Notes: generated from the sequence alone by a model not told the origin. A stretch of 64,000 nucleotides of DNA from Ehretia macrophylla (GCA_037974665.1 CM075781.1:34511235-34575234), one strand, 5' to 3'. Shown: positions 23,389 through 35,820, counted from the stretch's first letter. Numbers and translations: made by a program.

Positions 23389-23400
23389 TGGTATCAGAGC
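23389..23400 (+). other. Primer binding site, tRNA-Met type, gypsy element
   Basis: TGGTATCAGAGC lies 8 bases after the 5' LTR end. It is the usual complement of the initiator tRNA-Met 3' end in plant LTR elements. Confidence 0.88.
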
Positions 23401-24005
23401 TTAGCTAGTTAGCTAGGCGCAAGTTGGGTTTAGAACCCTGGTCAGTGGGTAGAAGCCTAAGGTAAAATTGGTTGAAGTGATGTGATTATATATGGGGAAT
23501 AGATGGCTTTAACTAAAGTTAGAGACTATGGTTCTTCGAGGATATTGTAGTCAACAGATTTAGTTGAAGATTGAGAATCCTTGAGTAGGAATTTGGCCAT
23601 AGTGTCATTTGGTACATGAGAATTGCCTTAGCTGAACAAATTAAAGTGAGGTTGTATTATAGGAATATACCAAGAGGGTTAAATAGGTGGCTAAGTTCCC
23701 TTGGTGCTTATGTGAACTTATGTGATTACGTGTTACATGTAACTTGCCCAATATGCCTTATATGTTATAAGTGAACTTTCATGTTTAATGGGTTATATGG
23801 ATCATATGTATTTAAAATGCTATAAATGCGTAGTACCTATATGAAACTTATGTGTTAGGTATGATCATAACATATGCATGATTATGAGTATGGATAAGAC
23901 ATATATTCTTGTTTCATATCATGCATACATGTCATATAACTCATATTTCACATAATGCATACATACCATATAACCATAAGTGGTATCGTGCATCCATACC
24001 CATAG

Positions 24006-25190
24006 ATGGCAGGGTCAAGCACTCGCAGGAATACTAGGGCTGGAGGAACAGAGAATATTGATCAAGCTGATTTTGGAAGAGAGATGTTCAGTATGCTGGT
24101 TATTGCTGTTGATAGGATGAGCAGGGTTATGGAACAACAATCAGAAACCGCAGCAGCGGCAGCAGCAGCTAATAATAATAACAACAACAACTATGGTATA
24201 GGTAGCGGTGGCGGGAACGGAGAACGTAGAGGAGGTGATGACCTCAAGGATTTCATGTTCTACAGACCTCCGAAGTTCAGGGGCCAGCCGAATAGTGAAG
24301 AGGCAGAATGTTGGTTATCTCGGATGGAGAAGATCTATGTTGCACAGGATTATGCAGAGGAGAAGAAAGTTGCCTACACAATCTTTCAATTAGAAGGTGA
24401 TGCTGAAACATGGTGGAATACGGTGAGAGATCAAGGGGAGACTCAGCATACTCCCTTCACATGGAGGAACTTTGTCAGAATATTCAAAAGCAAATACATA
24501 TCTGAGGTCTCCCGAGACAGGAAGATGAAAGAGTTTATGTACTTCAAGCAGGGAAGCATGACGATGGCGGAGTATGGGGCGAAGTTTAATAGGCTCTCCC
24601 AGTATGTGCCACATATGGCCCAAACCCCGGCCACCAAGATATAAAAATTTAAACAAGGGCTGAGACTCGAGATTCAGGATGGGCTAGCAGTGGCGGAGTT
24701 CGACACTTATAATGCTATCTTTGCGGCTGCTTTGAGGGTTGAGGAGATAAAATTAGCAGTGAAGGTTGGTCTATCTCAGCCGAACAAGAGGCCCTTTCAG
24801 ACTCAGGGCCAGTCCAGAGTATTTTAGTCCCAAAACCTCCAAGTTCAGGCCAGGCCAATAGTTGTTAGACTTCAGCCCAATGCCCCAGTTGTTCAACCAG
24901 CTCGTGGTATAGCAAGTACTACTATTGCAACACAGAATGTTGTATGTACGTATTGCAAAAAGAGGGGACATATGGAAGCCGAGTGTTGGAGAAAGTCTGG
25001 TAGGTGCATTAGGTACGGAAGTGACCAACACCGGGCTAAGAAATGCCCTAAATAGCTGGGTAAAGTTAGACCGAGACAACCTACAAGAAATACTCCAGCT
25101 TATGGGGTTCAGAACTGAGGTTATACAGTTGAACAAGAGAAATTTTCAGAGGCAGCAACGACAGTTGAAGGTAGATTTTAATTACCGGTA
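24006..25190 (+). pseudogene. Gypsy gag pseudogene (capsid and zinc knuckle)
   Basis: The ATG at 24006 opens a 212-codon frame. A low-complexity alanine/asparagine stretch sits near residues 50-63, followed by the retrotransposon gag (capsid) domain with FRPP-type KFRGQPN and AECWLSRMEKIY, FQLEGDAETWW, FKSKYISEVSRDRKMKEF and MTMAEYGAKFNRLSQY. A stop at about 24642 interrupts it. The same frame continues as KFKQGLRLEIQDGL to a second stop near 24827, then to a zinc knuckle, CTYCKKRGHMEAEC (C-x2-C-x4-H-x4-C), and a degenerate second knuckle (CIRYGSDQHRAKKC, second Cys lost). A third stop follows near 25054. Homology fades near 25190, before the protease would begin, so pol has been deleted rather than merely mutated. 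Confidence 0.9.
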
Positions 25191-25192
25191 TT

Positions 25193-25705
25193 TCCATTGA
25201 TGTTCTCGCTCTGTATTCTCATTTGTTATTTAGAATTTATGTTGGGAATTCTTGGTGGGAAATCTCCCTTGGAATTCTCCGGTGGAATTCTTGTCCCAGA
25301 CTCCTACTTGGTATTTTCAATCAATATCCTCATTTTGGGAAATTCTTAGTTGGTATTCGATATTCTTTATCGATATTTCTTTCGGCATTCAATAATTGGT
25401 ATTCTTATTCGGGGTTTTCACTCGGTATTTCTATTCGACATTCATATGCGGAGTTTTTGCTTGAGATTTCTTAGTCGGAGTATTCTTGTTCAACATTATT
25501 ATTTGGTAGCAGTGGTAATTGATATCCTTACTCGACAATCATTTGAATTCATATAAGCGGTGATGCATTTGTGGTTGCCTGGCTATTCTCATGGAACCAG
25601 ATTCTTATTTGTTCGATTGGGATTCCTAAGTTGCTTTCAGCATTCGAGATATCTCGAGAATAAAGAAGGAATTACGAGGGTGCAATTCTGTTAAGGAGGG
25701 GAGGA
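25193..25705 (+). other. Non-coding 3' interior and polypurine tract of the gypsy element
   Basis: About 500 bases of TATTC/GGAATTC-rich, vaguely repetitive sequence connect the gag remnant to the purine tract AAGGAGGGGAGGA (25693-25705), which abuts the 3' LTR. No pol motif was found in any frame. Confidence 0.8.
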
Positions 25706-28533
25706 TGTGAGACCCCGTACCGAGCCGTCTAGAGCCGTACAAGAGGCCATATGCATTTCATATAACTTTATATCATTTAATAAGCATTAATATCAATTAA
25801 TGTGCATTTTCATCATTTAACGTGCATTCGTCTCGTTTTACGTGCACAAACCTCGTTTAACGTGCATTTAGATTCAGTTATGTGTCCTTGAGTAATTTAG
25901 GTAACGTAGATAATAACTAAATCATTTTACTTGTTTTTAAAATTGGTTTACGTACTGTTATCTTGGATTACATGTATTTGCATCGTTTTACGTGCACTTG
26001 TATTGGTTGACGTGCATTTGAGTAATTAAAATAATGTAGCTAGTAATTAAAACCTATCAAGTTCTATAGCTAGTTAGAGTAACTAAACAAGAACTAAAGC
26101 ACTTAGAATTAACACTAGAATGGCAAACTAGTAATACGCAAGCAAGCTCAAGGGCACTCTCGTCCTAAATTAAAATAACTAAATATCCTAACACTATTTG
26201 GTCTCACCCAAGTCAAACATACACCAATACACACTCACCCATCAACACACACTACACCCTCTACATACACTAAAATCCTACAACACACACTTACACACAC
26301 TACACGATTTTTGCCAAGAAGAAGGGAGAAAGAAGAAAAAGAAGAAGAAAGAGAGGAAAAGGGAAGTAGAAGCAAGCCATTTCCAAACTCTTCAACCATT
26401 TCCAATCAATTTTCTCCCATTTTTATCTATTGCAAAAGTTAGAGAGTTTTCATCCAAAGTTTTAAAACTCATCCAAGATTTTATGATGTAGATATATATT
26501 GATTAATCTTGTCTATATGTACATATGGAGTTCATAGTGATGATTGAGTGTATTTTGTGTTGTAGATCTAGGGCTTGTTCAAATTGTGAATTGGTGATCA
26601 TGTGGGGTTGTGGGATGGTTTTGATTGAGTTTGAACCCTTATATGATGCCCATAAACTACATGAAATATGCTTGAATGTTGGTAGGAGGGTTAATTATTG
26701 TTGTATAGATGATTTGGGTGGAATTTGTGTGTTTCTCGTCAGCTATCCGGGCATTACAGCCTCTATCCGATCGCCCGGATAGAAGCCACAATGCCCGGCA
26801 GAAAACTCCCATCCGGGCGTTGCATACTTCATCCGGTCGACCGGATGAAGGCTACAACGCCCGGATGTTTGACAGCTCTGCGCAGTGATTTTCCGGAAGT
26901 CATATCTCATTTGTTTCAACTCCGAATTGCATTCCGTTTGATTCTAGAACTATCTACTTTCGATAAGCTTAGATTCTAGACAGAAATCAGATTATTTGGA
27001 GTTTGGGAATATAGGTAAATTTACCTCCTAAGTTAGGCTATTGCAAATGAGTTGAGTATGCTTCATAGTTTCGTCCGTGCTTGCATTTTATTGTCGTTTT
27101 GAGTTGTTCTAAGGTGTTCTTACACCCTCCTTTGGTATATGGCTATGTTGGGTCCTTCTAAATGTTACTAATATGTTCAAGCATGATAGGTATTGGTTTT
27201 ATGATTAGCTAAACGCTTGCATGACGAAGTAACCTTCCTTGTTGTCCTCTACCTTGTGTCCTATGATTTCTAGATGCAAGATATTTACATGTCTAATTAG
27301 TTATGTGATAGTATGCTTGAGTAAGTTGAACATGCTTGGATATATATATGTTCGAATATACTTGCTACTTGTTAATCAGTTATAAACATATTCTATCTAG
27401 TTCGTTCAACTGAGTGAGAAAGTGTTGTATGGACCAAGGCACAACACTACTTTGATGGTGGAAATGACCCCTTGGATCCGTATGAACACCCTCTAGATTT
27501 CTTGCCTCGTTAACACTCTTGCTAGGCTCATTGCTACCTCGGGAGCACAACCTCGCCGAGCTCTTTATTACCCTAGGAGAGTGGGCTCATATTGATCTTG
27601 CTAAGCTCATTGCTACCTCGGGAGTACAACCTCGCCGAGCTCTTTGTTACCCTAGAAGAATCAACTCTTGTTTATCTCGCTGGGCTCATTGTTACCTCGG
27701 GGGTATAACCTCGTCGAGCTCTTTGTTATCCCAGGAGAATCTTGTCATGGTTTGGGTTATCCCCGGAGTGCCCTCTTATTATACTCTTTCATTGCAACCA
27801 ATCTCGCTTGGTCCTTTGAGGTCCTTGGAGAGAAGAGTTGCTCATGTCTCTTGGATTAAGTTATTTCCATTTGTGTTAATTGTTCTATACTTCGAGTATG
27901 GAGTTAATCTTGATATTCTACTATACTTGATTAGTTGTTGTATATGCATAGCACGGTTTTAAAAAGAAGTTTGTGAAATGATAAAACCTTTACGAAAACT
28001 CTTCCTATTTCATCCTCACTGAGCTATACGCGAGGATCTAGCTTACCCTTTTTCTAACAATTTCAGGTTACGATTAGTCAGGCGAGCTCCCATGTGGTTG
28101 AAAGCTATATTGATGTGTTGTGATGGATTTCTGCCCTAGTTGGTCCGTGTGCTTGCTTGTGGAGTTATAGCTTATCATTGTACAAGATATTTCTATAAAT
28201 TGATCAAGTATTATGTTGTAATATTATTTTGGTAGATTAGATGCCTAGTTAAGATTGAACGATATTCTTTTGAGACCAAGGCTTGGAATGTTGAACAGGT
28301 GGATTTAAGTCTTGTGAATTTATATCAGACGTTGTAAACCTTTAAGGCCGATGTTTTGGAAGAATGTTAAAAGTCTTTTTAAATTACTTGTGGTATTATT
28401 TTAATATATGTACGGGTTATTAATTTATTATTCACAGGTTTTAAAGCTATTAAGTTGTTAATCACAGAAATAAAAGTTACGAACGTCATGTTTCGGCCTG
28501 AGCCTAGCGATGGGTCGGGGTCGGGGCGTGACA
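25706..28533 (+). repeat. 3' LTR of the gypsy element
   Basis: Begins TGTGAGACCCCGT and ends CGGGGCGTGACA, followed by the TSD CATGG. It is collinear with the 5' LTR. Its last 303 bases are part of the 590-bp tandem duplication at 28231-29410. Confidence 0.93.
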
Positions 28534-29410
28534 CATGGAAAATTATCCTTGTTGTGGCCACACACGTTTCAAGGATATAGCTGGTGGTAAAAAACGGGGT
28601 AAGCCTATTTCCTACAAACAGTTAAGATATTTCCTGCTGACACCGAGGTTGAAAAGATTGTACATGTCAAATACTACAACGAGACATATGACGTGGCACA
28701 AATATCATAATGTGCAGGATGGGAATATTTTTCATCCATCAGATGCCGAATCTTGGAAATATTTCGACTTCGTGTATCCAGAATTCGCTGCAGAACCAAG
28801 AAATGTTCGGCTAGGCCTTTGGTAGATTAGATGCCTAGTGAAGATTGAACGATATTCTTTTGAGACCAAGGCTTGGAATGTTGAATAGGTGGATTTAAGT
28901 CTTGTGAATTTATATCAGACGTTGTAAACCTTTAAGGCCAATGTCTTGGAAGAATGTTGAAAGTCTTTTTAAATTACTTTTGGTATTATTTTAATAGATG
29001 TACAGGTTATTAATTTATTATTCACAGGTTTTAAAGCTATTAAGTTGTTAATCTCATAAATAAGAGTTACGAACGTCATGTTTCGGCTTGAGCCTAGCGA
29101 TGGGTCGGGGTCGGGGCGTGACACATGGAAAATTATCCTCGTTGTGGCCACGCACGTTTCAAGAATATAGCTGGTGGTAAAAAACAGGGTAAGCCTATTT
29201 CCTACAAACAGTTAAGATATTTTCCGCTGACACCGAGGTTGAAAAGATTGTACATGTCAAATGCTACAACGAGACACATGACGTGGCACAAATATCATAA
29301 TGTGGAGGATGGGAATATTTGTTATCCATCAGATGCCGAATCTTGGAAATATTTCGACTCCGTGTATCCAGAATTCGCTGCAGAACCAAGAAATGTTCGG
29401 CTAGGCCTTT
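28231..29410 (+). repeat. 590-bp tandem duplication spanning the LTR/tnp2 junction
   Basis: 28231-28820 and 28821-29410 are near-identical. Each holds the last 303 bases of the gypsy LTR, the TSD and 282 bases of tnp2 coding sequence (ENYPCCGHTRFK / ENYPRCGHARFK onward). The junction shows TTTGG microhomology. The copies differ by scattered substitutions, and the tnp2 part of the first copy ends abruptly at 28820 in LTR sequence. The duplication must postdate the gypsy insertion. Confidence 0.95.
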
Positions 29411-32093
29411 GTTCAGATAGTTTTAACCCTTACAGTTCAAATGTTCAACCTTACTCTTGCTGGCCAGTGATAATTACCCTATACAACCTTCCACCATGGA
29501 TGTGTATGAAGGATCCCGTAATGTTTTTGACACTACTCATTCCTGGTCCCAAGCATCCCGGTAAGAATATTGATGTCTACCTAGAGCCCCTAATCAATGA
29601 ATTGATAACTCTATGGTCGGAAGGAACATTATGTTATGATATTGCTACAAAGACTAATTTTTGTTTTAGGGAAATCTTGATGTGGACAATAAATGATTTC
29701 CCGGCTTATGATATGTTGTCGGGATGGAACACACATGTGAGGTTATCGTGTCCTATTTGCATGGAAAAGTCAAAAGCTTTTCGTTTACCAGCGGGGAAGA
29801 AGCCTTCATTCTTTGACTGTCATCGTCAATTCTTACCACAAAATAGTTCATTAAGACGTGACAGGAAAAATTTTATCAAGGATAGGCACGAGATATCTAC
29901 ACCTCCACCACGATTATCTGGGCAACAAATTTGGGAACCGGTGAAAATTTTTCCAACAATCCAAGAGATATCTTGCAAAAAGCTAGATGGGTTTAGTATT
30001 GATCATAATTGGACGAAAAGAAGTATTTTTTGGGAATTGTCATACTAGAAGACGCACCTTGTTCATCACAACTTAGACGTGATGCATATTGAGAAAAATA
30101 TTTTCAACAATGTCTTCAATACTATAATGACAGTTAAGGGTAAGACTAAAGACAACCTTCAAGCTCGGAAAGACATGTACACTTTTTGCAATCGGCCAGA
30201 ATTGTGCGAAGACAATATGAACAAGATCGGTGTATACACCCTCACCAGAGAAAAGAGAAAAGTGCTACTACAATGGGTTGAAGCCATAAAATTTCTCGAT
30301 GGTTATGCTTCTACTTTATCAAATTGTGTCGACATGAAGGATTTGAAAATGTCACACATGAAGAGCCATGATTGTCACATCTTTATGGAGAGACTACTTC
30401 CAATTGCATTGCGAGAACTCATGCCGAAACAGGCTTCAGAGACATTTGCTTAACTGAGCTTATTTTTTAGCAATCTATGTTGTTCAACTTTGCAAAGAAC
30501 TGATTTGGAAATGATGCAAGATAATATTGTCATGACGATGTGCAAATTGGAGAAGATGTTGCCTCATGCATTTTTTGACTCAATGGAGCATTTACCTGTC
30601 CATTTGGTTTATGAAGCGATATGTTGTGGACCTGTCCAATATCGGTGGATGTATCCTTTCAAGAGGTTTTTGCAAGGCCTAAAGAGGATAGTTAAGAATA
30701 AAGCACGTGTTGAAGGATCTATTTGTGCAACTTATCACGTCCTAGAGACATCAACTTTCTGTTCATATTATTTTGAACAACACGTGTCAACTAAAAGTAG
30801 AAGGTTAAATCGAAACAACTAGTATAACGAGATAGACTATCCTGAGGGTTGTTTATCTATATTTACTTGTCCGGGTTGTCCAATTGGGGTGAATGCAGAG
30901 ATATCATTACTGGAGTATGATCTCCAGTTGGCACACTTATATGTACTCATGAATAGCCCAGAGGTGCAGCCTTATATAAGGTATGTTTGCAACGATTTGG
31001 TATGTAATTTCATCCGTTGGGATTATTACACTTTTTTTTAATGAGCAGCTTTACGAATTGGATGCAGATTGTTTGAGGAAGACTTGGAACAACAATACGG
31101 CCCTATTAACCAAAGAGATAGACAGTTGCATATTGACAAATCTTTCTCGAGATGGTTATATTGCCAGGTTAGTATTTTGTATGCAATTTCTGCCTATTCA
31201 TTAAAAGCACGACCAGTTAAGTATTAACTAAATGTAATTATATTGCAGTTAAGAGATAGGTATGATGTAGATGATCGTGTGAAATATCTCTCCAAATGGC
31301 CGCACAGAAATGCACGCAGATGGTGTAGATACATGGTAAATGGATACAGTTTTTCTACAATCGAATATGGGTCTTCAAAATCCATGAACAATAGTGGAAT
31401 TTTCGTAAGAGGTATAGGCGATGGTACAACTGGGGAAATAGGGTACTATGGGGTATTGAAGGACATTATTGACTAGAATATTCTAATCCAACGTTACAAC
31501 ATACAAGAGTTGTTCTGTTTAAGTGCGATTGGTATGATACCACAAATGATAGAGGTGTGAAGTCAAATCAGAGGACCGGATTGGTTGAGGTGAACGTGAA
31601 AAAAAGATATCCCAAGTACGAACCGTTTGTATTGGCAGGTCAAACCCAGCAAGTGTACTATTGTGTTTATCCAGGGGCCAAGAGAGAACGAGTGGATTGG
31701 GTGGCCGTCGTTAAAATCCGTCCAAGACATTTCTATGACATGGACAGACAAGAGATAGATGTGGATGATAACACAAGTTTTCAAGAGGATCACATGAATG
31801 TGCCCCTAGTGGAAACGAATGTTTTTTTATTCTAATTCACATATTAATTATTCGGATGTATACACTAAAATAATAAGCAAAGATCTTAATGACGAACATA
31901 GAGACGTAGAAGAATATGTAAATTACGAAGAATATAAGCATGAAACAAATGATGATGATGGTGATGATGATGATGATGATTGTGACCCATATGATGATAA
32001 AGATGACGATGATGATGAGGATGAGGAGGAAGATGGGGAATGTTCAACCTTCCACAATCATGATGGTGACAATGAGGGAAATGATGATTTTTG
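29124..32093 (+). pseudogene. CACTA transposase tnp2, 3' part
   Basis: The frame resumes after the LTR with YPRCGHARFK, PRLKRLYMS and WHKYHNVEDGN, then LCSDSFNPYSS, PVIITLYNLPPWMCMK, LIPGPKHPGKNIDVYLEPL and WTINDFPAYDMLSGW, all hallmarks of Transposase_21. A stop at about 30046 interrupts it just before HHNLDVMHIEKN, another family signature. A second stop near 30451 precedes a DUF4218-like segment (LPVHLVYEA, WMYPFKRFL). Exons with GT-AG borders follow (ending about 30980; 31048-31167; from 31249). A DUF4216-like segment (KWPHRNARRW, YYGVLKDIID, then CDWYDTT and RHFYDMDRQEIDVDD) is frame-shifted near 31475. An Asp/Glu-rich tail lies at about 31950-32090. The protein would be the catalytic CACTA transposase; this copy is broken. 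Confidence 0.92.
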
Positions 32094-32270
32094 AAAAAAA
32101 CATAGGTTAGGAAAAAAAATTTGTCATGGTGTATTTCAATTGATCAAGCAGTGATTCATAGTGTTATACATAGATCTATGACAGTTATGGTATGTTATGT
32201 AACATAATTATATTTTTTCAGTCAATATATATTATTTATATATTCTAACTCTATTGTGTCAAAACAGGCA

Positions 32271-34632
32271 ATGGGAGGCGGTGAAGATCCAACTCGTAAG
32301 GGGAAAAAACAACTGAAGTAGAGCAGTTTGTTAGGAAAAAAGACATCTTCGACTCATACCCCCCCTATTGTGCCCGAGATGCAGCGATTCAATCTGGCCG
32401 GACCAAATAACGCTAAAAAATTGGGTAGTCGTGGATCTATAGGTGCACATCATGTGAGTGGTCATGGATCCACAAGTGCACATACAATAACTGACCGTGG
32501 TACTGGTAATGTCCCTGTAGTCGTTGGGCGTGATTCATCTAATTCATCAGTGGGAATGCGACATCGGATCCCAGACGATGCGCAGCCCCAACAAGAGCAG
32601 CCTTATCTATAGGGCACTTCTACTAGTCATAATGAACAACATTGTTCATCAGCTGGACTGCCACAGGAATTACAGGACTTATGTATAGATGGTGATGGCT
32701 CTTCAATACAGGTGCGTAATTTTCTAATATGCCCGAGTCATCGCACACTGCTAAAAAACGGGCTACAGGAATTGAAGATTGGCAATTTTATGGATTCCAG
32801 TCTCTAGTCGATTATACGGTATGGCAAAATGACAAGCGACGCTATGTGAAGGTCGTAGGAAACGAGTATGTTATAGTTCAAATTTGAAGTTTAAATATTC
32901 TCTTTTTTGTACCCTAATATACATGTTTGGATTATGCTATGTTGTATAGATAGGATCCATATAACACGGTCAAAGGTGTTACAAGAGCTCTACATGCCGG
33001 GTATGTAGAGCCGTGGTTGACATACAGACATGTCCCCAGTGATACAAACAAATTATGGTTCGAATATTTCAGTGTATGAATTGTTAAAGCAATATATATT
33101 GTGGGAACTATTGTACAATTGTATATATAATTGTTGAATTATATGGATGATAGTATTAACGCTTTCAGAGGGAGTACAAATGGCTTCCAATTGATGAAGC
33201 TGAAGTTTGGCACAAGTTTGAATCTACTGTAGTACGCCGAATTTCAGATTTGACAAACAAAGGACGGACAAGAACGAAAAAGCCAGATTTTATACCACTT
33301 GACATATGGAACCAAATGCTGGAGCTATGACAAAGGCTAGAATGGCAGGAAATCTCAAGGAGAAATTCAGACAATCGAAAGGCCAATCCGTCTACTCACC
33401 ATTTGGGTTCAATCCCAACCTATAAGGCAGCTAGAAGAATGGTATTGATTTCGTAATACAATCTTGTTTACGTATATATGTTATGTGTACGAATAAAAAT
33501 TCGCCAAAATACACAATTATATGTAGGTTGATTTGGTCAATTGATATTGTAGGAAAAAGAACTAGGAAGGACAATGACTTATGCGGAGGTTTTCAAGAAG
33601 GCTCATCGCAAGAGGACTGACGGACCGTACATAGACTCTCAGGCCGAGCAGACTATGCTATGTATTATTCATGTAATTTCTAGAAGAGGTAGCAATGCAT
33701 AGGGTTTATGTTGAGGATAATTTGGAATTTACAGTATTGGCCTAAAGGTTTTTGATTTTGCAAAGTATTTATAATTGTTAAAGTATGTTTTCTAGAGGGA
33801 AAACATGATTCGTGATTTGTGAGCATGAATATGGCTACACGATGCCCAAAACCTTCACAAATGGAATATAGTTACTTGTTTTACCCTGTTGTGTTGTCTA
33901 ATGTATTTAGAAATATCACCTTAGGGTTGCAGTAGAACATGATTAATATATTGAGGTTAAGTGTGGTACTGTATGAGCTTGGATACTGTGTAGTAGGTTG
34001 GCTTTATTCACAAACAGGTTATTGGGAAAAGTCCGAAATACAGAGGAGACTCTGTCCGTTTTTTTTATTGACGAGTAAATGCATTAAAGACAGATGTAAT
34101 AACTCAATATTGTGTGTTTCAATATTAAGTTTGTGTAGCTGATAAACATTTGGTTGTATCTCACATTGGTTATGTAATACTAACTTGTTACTACTGTCTT
34201 TGTAGGCTCATTACGACGAAATGCTCCAAATGGCTAGTAATGCATCTGAATCAGACTCGAATCCAACGCTTGTGGATGAGAACGCAGTATTTTTGTAGGT
34301 TGTTGAACCACCACGCAAAGGTATGATATACGGGGTAGGTTCTCAAGTATCCATTGAGTTTGTCACAAATACTGCAACCCATCATCAGCGTGTCATCACA
34401 GAGGAACAACTGTCTGATGCCGTTACGAGAGCCACAGTGACTTTGAATGAAACTGTACAAAGTCATTGTCAGCGGATCGAAAGTCAGGATGAGTTAATCA
34501 TTCAACTTCAGCAACAAATAAGAAGCAGAACGAAGTGTTGGAAGTTCTATACGCAAAAATATGTGATCAACCTGAAGACCAACAATCTTCATCTTCACAT
34601 AGTGATGAAGATGGAGAGTAATTTGTTGTAAT
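32271..34632 (+). pseudogene. CACTA tnp1-like gene with Transposase_24 domain, degenerate
   Basis: The start is probably ATG 32271 (MGGGEDPTRKGKKQ), followed by a stop within 20 codons and then a Ser/Thr/Gly-rich N-terminus. Later exons read GYVEPWLTYRHVPSDT (about 33000), REYKWLPIDEAEVWHKFEST (from 33170), KPDFIPLDIWNQMLEL and NRKANPSTHHLGS (to about 33440), EKELGRTMTYAEVFKKAHRK (from 33553), and YDEMLQMAS, EPPRKGMIYGVGSQ and a coiled Gln/Glu-rich C-terminus (34209-34632). This order fits the plant transposase family Ptta/En/Spm (Transposase_24). Several stops and shifts lie between the exons. It sits downstream of tnp2 on the same strand, as in other plant CACTA elements, and would encode the terminus-binding partner. 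Confidence 0.85.
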
Positions 34633-34849
34633 GTTATCTTTGTAGTTTGATGTTTAATACACTGCCATGTACAGGACATTTCTTTTCATTACAGTTTAAA
34701 ATAATTGTCTATATTTTAAATAGATATAGCATATCGTATTTGCGGCATTATTTGAAATGAATTTCATATATCATACAGGTTCAATTTGGGATGATATTTC
34801 AAAAATTTTGATGGAATTATGACTAGTTTAATTAGATGGAATGGTTAAG

Positions 34850-35394
34850 TTGGTGAGGGCTTAGTGAGGGCTTGGTGAAAGGAATGATTAGTGACGGATT
34901 GGTGAGGGGAAGGCTTGGCGATGGCTTGACGATGACAATTTTGTGACAGTTTGGTGAGGGGTTAAGTTGGCGAGTGCTCAGTGATAGCAATCATTGGTGA
35001 CGGTCGGGTGAGGGAAAAGTTGGCGAGGGCTTGTCGATGGGAAATTTAGTGACAGTTGTGAGACAGCTCTAATTGACGAGGGATCGGTGACAACAAACTG
35101 TAGTGACAGCCTGGATACGGGAAATTATGGTGAGGGGTTGGTGAGGGCAGACTGTAGTGATGGCTTGGAGACTAGAAATTATGGTGAGGGGTTGGTGAGG
35201 GCGGATTTGAAGACGGGATGGAGAAAGTTGTGTAGCCGTCGCCAAAACAGTGACGGTTTAGTGAGGGGAACCATTTTGGCGACAACCCCGTGTTTGACGG
35301 ACAGTTCCCTTCACTGTGCCGTCGCAAATTTCACATTAGCGACGGCACGGTGAGGGGAACCGTCTCTCGTAGATTCCAGTTTTTTTTTGTAGTG
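34850..35394. repeat. Right subterminal repeats of the large CACTA element
   Basis: Repeated GGTGAGGG, GTGACGG and GACGGCACGGTGAGG motifs in both orientations run up to the terminus TTTTTTTTTGTAGTG. They mirror 16450-18080 at the other end. Confidence 0.85.
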
Positions 35395-35820
35395 TGATCA
35401 CTGTATACTTTATGTTCCCTTCTATTGTTAATGCCACCAACTCTAGTCATCCCCGGTAAATCCCATTTCTCCTATATTCATGCCTTAGGCTGGTTGTCGG
35501 TGTTCACCCAAAAAAAAAAATTACAGAACATCGGATTCATAGTTTAGTTGTAAATTTGAGTGTCAATAATTATAAATGGCATACTATTTTGTATAACTAT
35601 TTAACGAGACACTCTTGATTCCTGCAAGGTGCCAAATATTCAGCACTCACATTGTAGGTCCGCATATATATATGGGACCACTCTCTCTCAGTTTTGCCTC
35701 CTATTATCATTCGCTCCGTTAATACTCAATTTTGTTAAACCATACGTTGCCATGCACCAAATTGTTGGTGTTTCATCCAACTTTGATCAAGACAAACTTA
35801 AAAAGAAAAAGACATAGTAA
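35395..35820 (+). repeat. CRK upstream region copy 2, middle fragment
   Basis: Matches copy 1 (about 4532-5720) and copy 3 with a single 130-bp module and no fold-back MITE; the MITE target AAAAGAAAA is single here. It ends at AGTAA, the target of the copia insertion. The collinear order CAGCACTCACATTGTA, CATGCACCAA and TTTGATCAAGA is retained. Confidence 0.85.

Larger units (their letters stand above)
20552..28533 (+). mobile_element. Non-autonomous Ty3/gypsy LTR retrotransposon, gag only, TSD CATGG
   Basis: Two LTRs of 2829 and 2828 bp (20552-23380 and 25706-28533) flank a 2325-bp interior. Both begin TGTGAGACCCCGT; they end CAGGGCATGACA and CGGGGCGTGACA. CATGG precedes the left LTR (20547-20551) and follows the right one (28534-28538). 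The interior has a tRNA-Met primer binding site, a broken gag and a purine tract, but no protease, reverse transcriptase, RNase H or integrase. The LTRs together are longer than the interior. Mobility would have needed proteins from an autonomous relative, probably of the Tekay/Del-like chromovirus group judging by LTR ends and gag; that lineage call is an inference. Confidence 0.93.
16428..35394 (+). mobile_element. CACTA (En/Spm) element with tnp2 and tnp1 remnants and nested gypsy insertion
   Basis: The left end starts CACTACAAAAAAAATTGG. The right end, read inward, starts CACTACAAAAAAAAACTGG, and similarity continues through ATTCTRCGA. Subterminal motifs of the type GACGGCACGGTGAGG and TGGTGACGGCTCAGTGAC are dense at 16450-18080 and 34850-35370. 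Two plant CACTA genes lie inside in the expected order, tnp2 (Transposase_21 type) and tnp1 (Transposase_24 type), both on the plus strand. The flanking triplets are TGG and TGA, an imperfect 3-bp duplication. The paralogous CRK upstream copies 1 and 3 lack the element at this point. Without the nested gypsy element and its local duplication the element would be about 10.4 kb. Both genes carry stop codons, so it is not autonomous now. Confidence 0.92.

Noticed and set aside
28535..28825. Separate 96-codon transposase gene
   Set aside because: It is the first copy of the 590-bp tandem duplication, a fragment of tnp2 cut off by LTR sequence at 28821, not an independent gene.
29123..29128. Second LTR end and TSD as evidence for another gypsy insertion
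   Set aside because: The LTR segment 28821-29123 begins mid-LTR exactly one 590-bp period after 28231, so it arose by tandem duplication, not insertion.
31819..32094. Independent acidic protein gene
   Set aside because: The Asp-rich frame follows the DUF4216-like part of tnp2 on the same strand and is best read as its C-terminal tail.
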